Origin: Rosellinia necatrix
Lineage: Eukaryota; Ascomycota; Sordariomycetes; Xylariales; Xylariaceae
Reading direction: 5' to 3'
Assembly (NCBI GenBank): GCA_021209875.1
Contig: JAGYVD010000004.1
Location: forward strand, 4,563,001 to 4,627,000
Length of the DNA: 64,000 nt
Part shown: positions 1-13,800 of the stretch, piece by piece
Layout: each line of letters opens with the position of its first letter
Position numbering within the stretch: the stretch's first letter is position 1
Notes under the pieces: model-generated
The model's database searches: none
Told to the model about the DNA's origin: nothing
Seen by the model: the letters and a program-made list of their open reading frames with translations, nothing else
Made by a program: the position numbers and the translations under genes

Positions 1-193
1 TTATAATATTATATATAGTTAGTAATAAAAATAATAAAATTCTAGGTGCAGTCCTAAAATTCTATTTACTAGTACAGGTAGGTAGGTAGGCCTAGCCTAA
101 GTAGGCTAGCCCAGGTGGCCTGGGCCACCTTATCTAATCTTACAGTGGGGCAACTGGTGGTGCCAAGCCTGGCACCCCTTGCCTACACTAACA
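1..193 (-). repeat. Inverted LTR copy (family of 5080-7814), cut by window edge
   Basis: Read on the minus strand it begins TGTTAGTGTAGGC at 193 and matches the LTRs at 5080 and 7559 through the GC-rich hairpin section and on to position 1. About 63 bp of the family's 256 bp lie outside the window. This copy keeps the canonical TGTTAG start, whereas the other two read TATTAG and TATTAA, as expected after G-to-A mutation. Whether it is a solo LTR or the end of an element lying to the left cannot be decided here. No partner LTR in the same orientation is seen to its right. Confidence 0.85.
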
Positions 194-2913
194 TTTAATC
201 AGCAGAAAATTTAATTAAAAATTATTTAAAAAGTTAATTAAAAAAAAAAAAAAAATAATTAATACTTTTATATTAAAATAATAAAACGTTATTTTTATAT
301 TTATTTTTCAAATATTATTTTATTAAAAAATAGTATTATTTTTAAAAACTTATATTAATAAATAAAATATTTACATTTATAAAAATCAAAAACTAATTAT
401 ATAAAATTATAAAACTGTATCAAGTTTTAATATTTTTAAATTATTTTTTTAAATAAATTTTAAAACCTGCCAGTAAAAATTAAAACAAAAAATAAAATAG
501 CTTAAGCTAAATATCACTTATTAGCAAAAAAAAAAAAATCAAAAGTTTATAAAAACCTTTTTTTTTTTACTGCTATTGTTTTTATTGTTTTTCATTTTTT
601 ATATTATAATATATTAATTTAAATTATAAATAAAACATAGCTGTTATTTATAAAATTATTAATAATATAAGCTTAAGTTTATATTTAAAATTATAATATT
701 TAATAAATAAAAATATTTAGCTAAAAGCTTATAACGCGATAAAAATATAATAAACAATAAAAAAAATTTAATTAATATAAGCTTGTAGTAAAATTTTAGC
801 TTTTATTTAAAATAAATTTAACCGTTTTTAAAATTTTATTTATAGATTTAAACAATTAATTAATTAATTAAATTTAAAATAAATATTATTTTATTATAGT
901 TTATATTATAAAATATTATTAAGTATTTATTTTTAATATTTTTACTTATATTATTAATTTAATTTAATATAATATTATAACTACTTTTATTATTATTTAT
1001 TATATTATAACTATTTTTAATTTTATTAATAATATTATAATTATTTTAAAATATTAAATATTATATAAAACATAATTATATATTTTTTATTTAAGCTTAT
1101 TAAATAATAAAATAAATAATTTAAGTTTATAAAATAATAAAACATAAAATAAAATATATTATAAAAATATATTTAATTAAGATATAAATTATTATATTAG
1201 CTATTAAATAAATATAAATATTAAAAATTCTAATTATTAATAGCGTTTTAAGTTTAAAATTAAAAAATAAATATATATAAAAACAAAGTTTACAATAAAT
1301 TAAAACTTAAAATGTTTAAATATTATAATTTAATATTAATTATATAATATATTAATAAACTAAACTATTAAAAAACGTTTAAAAAGTATTAATTATATTT
1401 AAAAATTTAATATAAAAGTTATAATAGATTTTTATTAGTAAAATATATTAGTTTAAAAGTTTAATTTAAAATTTAAAAACGTAAATTATTTAAAATTTAA
1501 ACTTTATTAAAGCAAAGCTTAAAAATAGTTTTAAAAAATAAACTTAAAGTTATAAAAATAATAAACAGCAAAAATATAATTTTGTTAATAAAACAAATAA
1601 GTTAATTAATAAATATATTAATAATAAAATTAAATATTATAATAAAATAAAAAACGTTAATAAAAACTATATTATTTATTATTTATTTAATAATTTAAAT
1701 AATTATTTAAACATTTTAATTAAACTTTAAAAATAAAAAATATTATAGCTGATTTATAGAATTAAATAAATATTTATAAATATTTTGCTATAAAACAGTA
1801 GCGTGTTATTTATATTAAGCAAAAACATATAATTAAAAGATTTAAAAATTAAAAATCTAGTTAAAAAAAAAAAAAAAAAATATTAACTCGAATATTAATT
1901 AATTTTAAATAAAATATTAATAAAAATATAATAACAGAATTAATAATAATAAATTATTTGTATTTTTAAATATAATGCTTATATTTAATAATTTTTTTTA
2001 AAAAATGCTAAACTTATTTTAACTTTAAACCTAACTTTAAACTATTTTAAAACAAAATAATAAAAAGCTAAAAAAAGTTATTAATATAGTTAAAAGTTTA
2101 TAAAAAACTTTAATAATTATAAACGTAATAATTAAAAAATCATAATTAAAAAACCGTAATTAAAATAAAAAAATTAATTAAATATATTTAAATAACTAGC
2201 AAAAGTAGTATAAACGTATATATTAATAAATAACTTAATATATTATAATCTAAAAACAAAGAACTTTTATATATTTAAGCGTGTTATTAAATAAATAAAA
2301 AGTTTAAATTTAATTATAACTTTAATTTTAATAATATTTTTAAAAATAATAACGGTAATAATAAAAAAAAAGCTGTTGAATTAAAAAACATTTAAAAAAA
2401 ACGCTATAAAAAGACGTTTTATTAAACAGTAACGCTGTATTATCTTTTTATATATTATTAAATATAAATACAGCAGATAATAAATAAATTTTAAATTAAA
2501 TATTTAATATTATATTAAATAACACGCTTAATAAAAAAATATTATTAAGCAGTGATCATTTTTTAAAATTTTTAAATATTGCTTTAAGTTATTATTATAT
2601 ATAATATTAAAAAACAACAAAAATATATATTAATATAACTTAAGCATAAACTCTGCGGATTATTTAATATTAATAAAATTAATTAATAACTTAATATATT
2701 TTAAAATTATAAAAAACAATACAGCAAATTAATATATTAAAAGTAAATTATAATATTAAAGTTTTTAAACATTATAAAAACAGAAAACAGTTGAATTATT
2801 TATTATAAAAATAAAAATATAACTAAAAAGCTTTTTTTATTTAAAAGCAATTATTTATATAAATAATAATATATTTCCAGCTTTTGTTAATACAGTTTTT
2901 TTTTTTGTTTAAT
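194..2913. other. Gene-free AT-rich filler
   Basis: Degenerate A/T-rich sequence with homopolymer A runs near 241-255 and 1862-1880. I see no reading frame, RNA gene or recognisable element boundary. It is presumably older RIP-mutated repeat DNA into which the 571-bp element at 2914 later inserted. Confidence 0.7.
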
Positions 2914-3033
2914 TGCTACAGTATACCAGGGGTAGAAACTGAATAGAAATAGACAGTAAAATAAGTGGCCCTACTTAGTCTGTAATACCTGTACAGCCAA
3001 CTAACTAGTTGGTCCCCATCCTTTTCTGTAGCA
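2914..3033 (+). repeat. Left 120-bp terminal repeat of miniature element
   Basis: Begins TGCTACAG and ends CTGTAGCA. It aligns end to end with 3365-3484 with about four substitutions, three of them transitions. Confidence 0.88.
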
Positions 3034-3364
3034 AATGGTGCAGTGGAGTGCGTGTTAGATCGGACGCATAGGCCTGGCCACCGCTTACGTAAGCTATAAC
3101 TAAGTGATCTTTAAGTAGTGGGTTTAAATCTCGGGCGCGTAAGGCGGGAAGGATGTCCTATAAGCTAGTAATAAGACCTTAATAGACCTAGAAGGCCGGC
3201 AATAAGTCTAAACGGCCTGGCGGTAAGACCCACCTCTGCGGCAAAGGGCAAGAAGTCTAGTTGTAGCTGTAAAGCCTACAAGAAATTATTTCCGGCGATA
3301 AGACTACGTAAAATAACCCGCTAACTAATGAGGTTATTAAAAGGTATTTTCTAAGCCCGGTATA
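3034..3364 (+). other. Interior of miniature element with tRNA-like A and B boxes
   Basis: Just after the left repeat, TGGTGCAGTGG (about 3036-3046) fits the Pol III A-box pattern TRGYNNARNNG. GGTTTAAATCT (3121-3131) resembles a B box (GGTTCRANNCC) with C-to-T changes. Between them, TGCGT and ACGCA can pair as an anticodon-arm-like stem. The A-to-B spacing of about 75 nt is longer than in an ordinary tRNA gene, and no complete cloverleaf is evident, so this is a tRNA-derived or tRNA-like segment, as in SINE heads, rather than a functional tRNA gene. No open reading frame of note is present. Transcription by Pol III is an inference from the boxes only. Confidence 0.5.
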
Positions 3365-3484
3365 TGCTACAGTATACCAGAGGTAGGAACTGAAAAGAAA
3401 TAGACAGTAAAATAAGTGGCCCTACTTAGTCTGTAATACCTGTACAGCCAACTAACCAGTTGGTCCCCATCCTTTTCTGTAGCA
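3365..3484 (+). repeat. Right 120-bp terminal repeat of miniature element
   Basis: Direct repeat of 2914-3033 with the same TGCTACAG..CTGTAGCA ends. It is followed at once by TTAAT, the same five bases that precede the left repeat. Confidence 0.88.
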
Positions 3485-5079
3485 TTAATATTACAGGAAT
3501 ATTTAACTATATATTATTTAACTGTTGTTATAAAAACAATTAAACTTTTTAAACTAAACAATATTAAAAATAAACTGTAAATAATAAAATATGCTAATAT
3601 TTATATTAAATTAAAAATATAAATAAATAATTTTAAACTATTATATAATATATATATATTATTAATTAATTTAGTTATAAAAATTATTAAAAATTAAAAT
3701 TTTTAAATAGCACTAGCTTTATATAATTTAAAAACAAAAGAACTAAAATAATAAACTTTAAATCAGTAATTTAAATTAATATATGGTTTTATTAGCAATA
3801 AAAATAAAAAACTAAAGTTTTATGGCAAAATAATTTTTATTTAAACAAAAATACTATTATAATTATATTAGCGTTAAAAATAATAATTATAATAAAATAT
3901 TTAAAAGTTTTAATTATAAACTAAGTTTATATAATAATTTTAAACTTATTATAAATCCTGTAGAAAATTTATATAATATTATATAAAATAACGCAATAAA
4001 TAAATATAATTAAGTTATAAAATTTGCTAATTTTAAAACGCTACTAATAATTATATATAAAAAAATCTTTTAAAATATTTAAAATATATATAAATATATA
4101 AATATATAAAATATAAAACATATATTAGTAATTTTTAAAACAGCAACTAAAGCTATATATAATATATTAATTAAAACTGTATTAAATATATAAAAAAAAA
4201 ATATTAATAATAAAAAAAAAAAAATATAAGCATAGCTATTTTTATAATTTTTTAATTTTATAAATAAAACATTATAATTTTAGGTTAATAAATTAAAAGT
4301 TAATATATTTTTAAATTAAAGCTTAAAATATATAAACAGATTAAATAAATAATATAAAAATATTTTTATTTATTTTGTTTAAAGCTTAGTAAATTTAACA
4401 ACAGTATTAAAATATTTATTTATTTTAAAACCGATATAAATATAAACAATTTAAACTAACAACTATATTAATAGTTTTAAAAAACATATAAATAATTAAA
4501 ATAATTTTATAATTATTAAAAATGCTAAAATAATAAAACTAGTGCTGTTAAACTAACTTTATTTAATTATATTATTAATTTTTATTATATAGTAAAAAAT
4601 AAACTAAAGCTTATAATAAATTTTAAAAAAATAAATAGAAAAGTTGTAAATAACGTTTATTTTTTTTTAAATAAAATAATATATTAAAAGCTATATATAG
4701 CGCTATAATATTTATAGTTATAAATATTATAAAAAATATTATTAACAACTTATAAAAAAGCAAATAAATATAAAATAGCTTTTATTACTTTATATTATAA
4801 ATAAAAACAATTTATAGTTATAATAATAAAGCTAAAATTATTTTTAGATTTTTTAATATAAAATAAAAATTTAATAAAACTTTATTTATAAAAATTTATA
4901 TTAATATATATTAATAATATTATAATTTTTTTAAAATAATAACAGATTATATTTATTATTTAAACATTATTTTTAATATTTTTATAAAATTAAATTATAT
5001 TATAACGTTTAAAAAGTATTTTTTTATATAATATAAACTTAAAACGCTAAAACAATATATGTTTAAATTAAAGCTGTTT
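3485..5079. other. Gene-free AT-rich filler
   Basis: Continuation of the degenerate sequence interrupted by the 571-bp element. No coding potential, RNA gene or repeat boundary could be recognised. Confidence 0.65.
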
Positions 5080-5335
5080 TATTAGAGTAGGCAAGGGGTG
5101 CCAGGCTTAGCACCACCAGTTGCCCCACTGTAAGATTAGATAAAGTGGCCCAGGCCACCTGGGCTAGCCCACTTAGGCTAGGCCCACCCACCTACCTGTA
5201 CTAATAAGTGGAATTCTAGGACTGCACCTAAAATTCTACTATTTTTATCACTAACACATATACAACATTATAATACAGACTAGTATACAGCAAATATAGC
5301 TATTTACAGCTTTATACCTCTGACCAGACTTATTA
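5080..5335 (+). repeat. Left LTR (256 bp)
   Basis: Aligns end to end with 7559-7814. The first half is GC-rich and contains hairpins built on GGTGCCA/TGGCACC and GTGGCC/GGCCAC. The last third carries more C-to-T changes than the right copy, including its terminal TTA in place of TCA. Confidence 0.87.
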
Positions 5336-7558
5336 AATTAATACTTCTGCAACGATCGGACTAAAAATACTTTTTAAAGCAGCTCTTATAAACTATTTAC
5401 TTAGGTCTCGCGGTTAAAAACAGCTTTTTTGCCCTGCGGCAGTTTATACTGCGCGGCCAAATACAAAAGAACTAGTAAAATTAGCTGCAAATTACGCTAT
5501 CCCACCTACTAACCAGTTAAGTCCTTAATTAACTAACTAACTAATTAAAGCCTTAGATTTATTAATTCCAGCCAGTCTTACTAATTTTATTGTTTTTAGC
5601 GTTTTTAGCCAGATCTGTTAATTTTAGCTAATTTAACTAAACTATTAATTCTACCAACCTTAGCTTTAGCCGACCTAGCTTATTTTAGCTTAGCCTAGCC
5701 GGCCAGCTAAACTAAGTTATAACTTTTATTAATTATTAAACAAAAGCTGTTTTAATAAATAATATACAGAAAAATATAAATACGCTATAAAAACGCGTTA
5801 ACAGTTTAAACAAAAAATACAATAAATTAGCTGCAAATATTACTAAATTAAAAATATTTTATATCGAGTTACAAGCTATAACTAAATTTTTTAACTTAAA
5901 AATAAATGTTTTAAATATAAAATTAAGCTTTTTAAAATTAAAAATAAAATTTTTAAAATTAATTATAAGCTTTATAAATAACTGTTTAAACTTATTAATT
6001 AATTATATATAAAATAGCAGTAATTTTAAAAATTAAACAAGCAATTAAACTAAAACGGCCCAAGTTAACAAGTTTAAAATTAATAACTTTATTAAAGCTA
6101 ATAATTTTATTAAAGCTAATAACTTTTTTAAAACTAATAACAATAATATTAGCTTAAAAATTTTATTTATAAAGCTTTTAGCTATTAAAAATATTAATAT
6201 TTGCTTTTTTTTTATAAATATTACAGCTTTTTTAATTAATCCAGCTATATATTATAAACCGGTTATATATTTAGTTATTAATATAGCTATATATTTTATT
6301 TATAATCTAATTAATTAAAGCTATTTATATAATCTAGTATAGCTAGTTAATTTAGTTAACTAAGCCGATCCAGCTAATTAAATATTTAGTTATTTTAACG
6401 ATCCAGCTTATTAAGCCAGTTGTTTTAATCTAGCTAATCAAGCTAGCTAATTTAATCTAGTTAATTAAGCAGATTAATTCGATCTAGCTAATTAAAGCTT
6501 TAAATATACGGCTTGTTTAAAAGCTTTAAATATAAGCTATTTTAATTTTAGTTATTTTAACTTAATAAATATTAAAATAATAACATCTAAAAATAATATT
6601 ATTTATATAAATATTTAATTATTTATAAATAAACTGCAGGCTTTAATTAAAAAATAATATTTTTTTAGCTAAATTTTTAATTAAATTAATCGTTTATTAT
6701 ATAGCTAAACTTTAAAATAATAAAACAGCAAATTACTAGCTAATTAACGGTATATTTTACGTAAAGCCGGCTTAAATAAAATTATTGCAGCTTTAAAAAA
6801 CCGTTTTAAAATATAGTCCGGACGTGCTACACGTTTATTTATAACTAGCAACTTGTTTTTATATAATATAGTTAAAAACAAACATATAATATTTTAATTT
6901 ATATAACATAAGTTATAAAACGTAAAAATTAACAAAACTTTAAAAAAAAACAATTTTAATTAGCTAAAAGTTATAACAACTATTTAAAACTAATAAAAAA
7001 AGCTTATTTTTAATTATATAAAAAAAATTAAAGCTAAAAAAACTTTAAAAAACTATATAAAAAAAATTAAACAAGCTTATAATAGCTTTAAATAAAAAAC
7101 TAAACGTTTTTATAGCTTTAGCTTTAGTTTTATTAAATAAAAGTATTAATAACAACTATATAAATAAAATAACTTTTAAAATATTAAAAGCTTTAATTAT
7201 TTTAATAAAGCTAATAGTTTTATTAGTTTTAATACACGTAGCTAAAATTACAAAAAAACTAAAAGCAGCTAGAACTATAACTAAAACAGCAGCCGCGGCT
7301 AGACCAGCAGAATTCTAAAATAAAAAAATAATTAACTAATATATTAGCTAAATAACGGCTTGTTTAATTTTATTACGTTTTTATATAAATTAACACTTAA
7401 AAAAGCTTAAAGCTAAATTAAAGCTTTAAAACTAAATAAAAAGCTTAGGACTAAATAAAAGGCTTAAATTAAACTAATAGAATTTTAAAGAATTAATTGG
7501 CCAGCCGTTGCTAAATAGTTGCTAAAAGCAGCAACTGCTTTTTAAATGCCTGGCATTT
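5336..7558 (+). other. Degenerate interior of the 2.7-kb LTR element
   Basis: AT-rich with only traces of the original composition near 5336-5530. Positions about 6350-6500 hold imperfect short tandem units around the word GATCYAGCTAATTAA. No domain of gag, protease, reverse transcriptase or integrase can be recognised after the mutation load. Confidence 0.6.
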
Positions 7559-7814
7559 TATTAAAATAGGCAAGGGGTGCCAGGCTTAGCACCACTAGTT
7601 GCCCCACTATAAGATTAGATAAAATGGCCCAGGCCACCTGGGCTAGCCCACTTAGGCTAGGCCCACCCACCTACCTGTACTAGTAGGTGGAATTCTAGGA
7701 CTGCACCTAGAATTCCACCATCTTCATCACCAACACACATACAACACCACAATACAGACCAGTATACAGCAAATACAGCTATTTACAGCTTTATACCCCT
7801 GACCAGACTTATCA
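7559..7814 (+). repeat. Right LTR (256 bp), the least mutated copy
   Basis: Direct repeat of 5080-5335 that keeps nearly normal base composition to its last bases, ending ACTTATCA. The next five bases, TGTTT, match those before the left LTR. Confidence 0.87.
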
Positions 7815-10800
7815 TGTTTATAAAAAAAAAAAAAAAAATAAAACTATAAAAAACTTAATAATATTTAAAATTTTTTAAAAACTTAAAAATAAATTAAAGC
7901 TTATAAGTTTTTAATAATATTATATTTATTAGTTCGCAGGTATTACTATATTATTAAATAAATTTAAAATATTAAAATTTAAAAACTGCTTAAAAAAAGC
8001 TAATTTTATTAAAGCTAAATAAACACGTAATTATTAATTACTACTTAAAATACTGTTTTTTAAACTAGATTTTAAAATAAATATAATATTAACTTAAGCA
8101 TAAAAATAATATAATAATATAATAGCTTATAAAAATAAAATATAAAAACAGGCATAAAAAGCATAAAATATTTTTAAAAACCGTATTTATAAAACTATTA
8201 GCTTAGCGTTTTTTAATTATAATAAACTTTTTATTTTATAAATCAATTTAAACAGATTAAACAGTATTAAAGCAAAGCTATATTAAAAATAAAAAATAAT
8301 AAATTATATTTTATATTATTTTTATTTTATATATTAACACTTATTAAAAAATAATACAGCATTTATAAAATTAAAACCTACAGCTTAATATAAACATTAA
8401 AAAACTTATTTAATATTTTAATTATAGCAAAATATATATATATATAAATTACGCCGTAATAATACAAGCTTTTCGATTAATTATCAGGTGTTTAAAAAAA
8501 TTTAATTATTTAATTAATTAAAAATATTTCTGGCTAAATATAATAAAAGATTTAAATATATTATAGATTAAATAAAACATTTATAAATATTAATATATTA
8601 TTTAAACTATTTTAAATAAATAATGCTATTATTTTATTTATATAGCTTTTTAAGCTTTTTAAAGCTATATTATTTTTAATAATAATTTAACAGCAAGCTA
8701 GAAAAAAACAGCTTGCAATTAAAAAAATTAAAACAAATTAAATTACTGCCGTATAAAAAAATATTAACATGTTAATTAAAACGTTAAAACTTAAACATTA
8801 AAATATATACCTAATATTTATATTATAACAAATTATAATAATACTAGCTATACTAAAAATAAAAATTATGCTGTAAAATATATAAAATATAATAGTATTA
8901 ATAATATATATAGCATTTAAAATATAAAACAATATAATAAAAGTTATATAAACTAACTATATATTTTATATAATATATAAACGTTTAATAAAACTATATA
9001 AAAATATTAAAACAAATAAAAAAAGCTTATTATTATTTTATATATATTCTGCTACAATTTAAAATTTAAGCTAATATATTATATAAATAAGAATAAAAAT
9101 AAACTAGTTATTTTTGTTATTATTTAAACTAAAGCATTGCAAATAACGTACGACGATCAAGCTTATTTTAAAATACAATAAACAGCCAACTATTTATAAT
9201 TTATACTGTTTTTTCTAAACATTAAGAAATATATTACAAAATACGTTAAAGCTTGTTTTATATATATATTAGCAAAAAAAATTAAGCGCTAATTATATAA
9301 AGATTTTTAATTAATTAATATTTTGCGTATACTTTTTTTTATATTATGTTTTAATTTTATTATCGGACTGCTAGACTTTATAAATAAAAATAACGTAGTA
9401 TTAGCAGTAATATATAAATTATTTAAATTTATTAAATATATTATTTATAAAAATTTATATATTATAAAAATTAAGCTTAATTATATATATTTTATATATA
9501 TTTTAATTAAAAATTATTAAACGTTTTTATATTAAATGCTAATTTTAAACTAATAATTAAACTATAGATAATATTATATAAAACAAATAATATTAATATT
9601 AAAATAATAATATTATATTATTAAGCAGTTAATAAACAGGTTAAACATATTATTTAAATATTATAGATTTTATTAATTATTATGCTGGAAAAAAATTAAA
9701 ATTAATAATTAAAAAATTTTATTAAACATGTTATATACTGCTTTAATATATTAAAATCTGCTACTACTAAATAAATATTATATAAGTTATTATATAAAAA
9801 AATTTAAAACTTTTTATTAATTAGCTTTAAAATTAAAAATAACTATATATAAACGTAATAAATACTGCAATAAAAATAATAAATGCTGTAATAATTATAT
9901 AAATAAAAGTAAAAATATATTATAACAATAAATATAATAAACTATTAATTATTAATAAGTATAACTTAATATATATTAAACTAATAAAATTTAAACAGCT
10001 TAAATATTATTTATAAAACTAAACTAAACTTATTTTTTTTTAAAATTAGTCCGTTTATAGTTAAAAAAAAACTTAGCGATTTTAAATATTATATTAAGCT
10101 ATTTAAATAGTTATATTAGCAAAAAAACATTTTAATTAAATATTTTAAATAAGCAAAAAAAAATATTTATAACTATAAAACATTAATACTAAGCTGTTTA
10201 AATATAAATAGCATTAATAAATAAATTATTAAAAATATTATCGATTATATAAAAACATATTTAATTTTATTTTTAACAGCTAAAATATAACCATGCTATA
10301 AAATTAAATAGTTTAAATATATAAAAAAACATAAAAATTAGCAATAAACTTTAAACAAAATATTTTTAACTTATTATAATAATACTATAAATAAACTAAA
10401 ACTAAAACATTTATATATTAACTTAAAAATAAAAAATTATTAAAATAACTATATATTATAACAAAATGTTTAAAAATAAACGTTTAATATTTAATATTTA
10501 TTTTTTGTTATTATTTTAATATAATATTAAAAATATAACAGTTTTAAATATAATATTAAAAAGTTTAATATAATTAAAAATAATAAGTTTTTATAAGCTA
10601 TATTTAATCGGCTAAAAACTAAAATAAAAATAATATTAATATAAATATATAGCGTTTATATAAACATATAAAAAGTTTATAAAACTTTTTAATATTTTTT
10701 AATAATATAAGTTATTTTTTATTATTTTTAGTTTATAATATATATATATTTAATAATAAAAATATATTAGTACTAAGTAAATATTATATATTTTTTTATA

Positions 10801-13800
10801 TTTAAAATAAACATTATATATAATTTATAATTATGCCTGTTAATTTATATTAATTACGTTTTTTTAAAATAAATTAATAAAAATAACGTATAAAATATAA
10901 ATTAAAATAACCCTGTTTAAAATAAAAAAAACTTTTTATCTCTGTTATTTATTTATATAGTTTATTATATAGTTTTATTTTATTATAAGTTTTATTTTTA
11001 TATATTATAAATATGCAGCTTATTTATAATTATTAAAAAATATAGCTTTTTTTATTAAGTTATTTTTCTGTTTATTATATATTAAAAATTTATTATTAAA
11101 ATGCTAGCCTATGCTTTTTAGCGTTAATCAGCGTAAAATTAATCTTATGTTAATTATTATTAATAAAATTAAACAACTAAAAAAAGATTATTATAATTAT
11201 TATAGATAAAAACGTAAAGTTATTTTTATTAATAATTATTAATATTTTAAGCTAATAAAATAATATATAATATTATATCAGCTATATATTAAAATATATA
11301 TGCAGCAGAAAAAATATATATAACTATTTATATTATTTATATATTTTCTGCAGATTATATTAATTATATTTAATTATTTAATATTAATAAAAAAATATTT
11401 ATTAATTTTTATTTAATTTTAATAATATTAGCGTTAATATAATTTATTAAAAACTTATTTTAAAAACAATTTTAAATTATAATATAAATAACGTTATATA
11501 AATATAGCAGAACAAGTTTAATAATAAGCTTGTATTAAAAATTAATAACTAACGTCTGCTAAGTTTTATTTATAATATTTTTAAAGTAATTATTAAGTTA
11601 TATTTAAATATATTAAATAAAGCTTGTAGTAATATTATAGTTTTTTATTTATTTTAATTTTTTTATATTAAATGTTTTAATATTAATTACGGTTATATAT
11701 AATATTAATATTATAAAATAATTAATCTATGTTTTTATTATAACGTTTTTAATTATTATAAAGTTAATTATAGTTTTAAAAGTTAAACATTTATATAATA
11801 TATAAAAAAAAATTATAAGCAAAAAAATGTTTTTATTTTATATATTTTAATAAAAACATTTTTAATAAAATTAATATTTTAAATTTAAGCTAAATTATTT
11901 TAAATATTTTATTAAATATTAATGCTATTAATAAACATGTTTATTATTATATTTAAAACGTTTTATATATTAATAAAATAAAACAGATTAAAATATTATA
12001 TATATTAACAACTATAGCTTATATTATTAGTTTTATAACTTTATAAAACTTTATTATTAGCTTTATTAATATTAAATAAAATATATTTAAATATATCGTA
12101 CTATATAAAATTAATTATATGCGTTTTATTAGCGCAAATATAATAAACAGCTATTATATTATTATTAAAGTTAATAATGTTTAATATAGCTGCTATAAAT
12201 TTTATATTAGATATAAATATTAATATTATATTAACGCTATTAACAGTTATATAATATTTGCAGATATAAAAATTAAATATTTTATTTTTAAACAACAGTT
12301 AATTATTATTAAGATTAGCAAACAAAAGATTTATTAATAAGCTAGAAATAAAAACTATAATAATATAGCTAAAGCATTTTTATATTTAATATTACTAATA
12401 AAAATACTAATTAATATAACATCTAATATTAATAATATTTATTATATTTATTACGATTTAACAGTAATTAAGCTTATTAATTTATACAGCAAAAATTTTA
12501 TAAATGTTTTAAAAAATATTAATATAGCTATAGCTGCGTTAAATTTATTTTAGCTGTTTTAAATAACGTTATTTATTTATAATAATAAACTTAAACAAGT
12601 TGCAGATATTTTCGTTAAAAAATAAAAACTTTGCGACGTTAATTTATATAAAACTTTGCTTTAAAACGTTAAAAATAATATTTTTAAAACATTAAACAAG
12701 CTTATTAATTATTTTAATATATATTTTAAATAATAAAAAAGCTAACATATATTTAAAAGTTATTAAAAATCCGTTTATTTATTATATAATATTATTTATA
12801 AACTTATATTTTAAAAAAATAATAAAACTTATTTTTTGCTAATTTATATAGGCGATAGCTATTTTAATATTTAATTTAACTAAGCAAAAATATATAACTA
12901 TATAACTAATTATATTATTTAATCCCTGCGATCTTTTATATTTTCCTGACTTAATAATATTTTAAAAATAAAATTTTAAAATATTAAATATATATTATAA
13001 TAACTTTTAAAAGTTATTTTTAATAATATAAAAACTAAACAGATTTTTATTTATAATATAATAAAAGCTATATATATAAAATATAATATTAATAACAAGT
13101 TATAAACTTTTTAGCAAGCTTATATTATATAATATTTAAATATTATTATTTTTTTTAAAAAAGCAGAAAAATAAAATTTATTAATATTTAAACAATATAA
13201 ATATTACTACGTAAAATAAACAATAAAAAAAAGCTAGTTAAATTATAAAATATATATTATTAAATAAATCTACGTTTTATAAAAATTAAATTATTTATTA
13301 GCACTAATTATAAAAATATTAATTTTATTAGCTTATAAAGCTGTTTATATTTAATTAAATAAAAATAAAAACATATAAATACTATAAAGTTTATTATTTT
13401 TGCCCCAGCTTATTTATATTAATAAAAAAAAAAAACTTTTATATTTATTAAAATTAAAATTTTTATAATTTAGGTTTAAAAAAACTACAAGCAAATATAT
13501 TTATAAAAAGCTTATACAGCATAAAAATAAACTAAACGTTATTATTAAACTTATTTAATTAATATATCAAAATATTACGCTAGCTAAAATAATAATATTA
13601 AATAATATTATAAAAAAAGTTAATTTTTATTAATATTTAATTAACTTTAATAATAAATATATAAAATATTATAATATTACAGCTTTTTTAGCAATATAAT
13701 ATCTGCTTGATCGTATTAACAGCAAAAACGCTGCAAAAAACGCGAACTTTATTACAGCTATTTAAAAAGTTAGCATAATTTAAAACAAATAAATTAATAC

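Larger units (their letters stand above)
2914..3484 (+). mobile_element. 571-bp miniature LTR element (TRIM-like) with tRNA-like promoter boxes
   Basis: Two 120-bp direct repeats (2914-3033 and 3365-3484) bracket a 331-bp interior. Each repeat starts TGCTACAG and ends CTGTAGCA, so it has the TG..CA ends of an LTR and 8-bp terminal inverted repeats. The element is flanked by the 5-bp duplication TTAAT (2909-2913 and 3485-3489). The repeats differ at about four positions. Total size is far too small for gag-pol, which fits a terminal-repeat retrotransposon in miniature that would need enzymes from an autonomous partner. Its base composition is near normal inside an AT-rich block, so it escaped RIP or arrived late. 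The interior carries sequences resembling Pol III A and B boxes, described separately. Element type is inferred from structure only. Confidence 0.8.
5080..7814 (+). mobile_element. 2.7-kb LTR retroelement, RIP-degraded, with exact TSD
   Basis: Two 256-bp direct repeats (5080-5335 and 7559-7814) enclose a 2223-bp interior. The flanks TGTTT (5075-5079) and TGTTT (7815-7819) form a perfect 5-bp target-site duplication. The inferred LTR ends are TGTTAG..TTATCA, taken from the least mutated copies. The interior is strongly AT-rich without a usable frame and is shorter than a gag-pol region, so the element was either non-autonomous or internally deleted. Near the right end are two small hairpins, one based on GTTGCT/AGCAAC and one on AATGCC/GGCATT. 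No primer-binding site or polypurine tract could be identified with confidence. Orientation is arbitrary, taken from the TGTTAG end. Confidence 0.85.

Noticed and set aside
3025..3140. A functional tRNA gene inside the miniature element
   Set aside because: A- and B-box-like words exist but the spacing is too long and I could not build a full cloverleaf.
9323..9520. 65-codon frame rich in Ile, Leu, Phe and Tyr
   Set aside because: Composition is what random A/T-rich DNA yields; no motif and no related copy.
12101..12295. 64-codon minus-strand frame
   Set aside because: A/T-driven amino-acid composition in degenerate repeat DNA, with no supporting signal.
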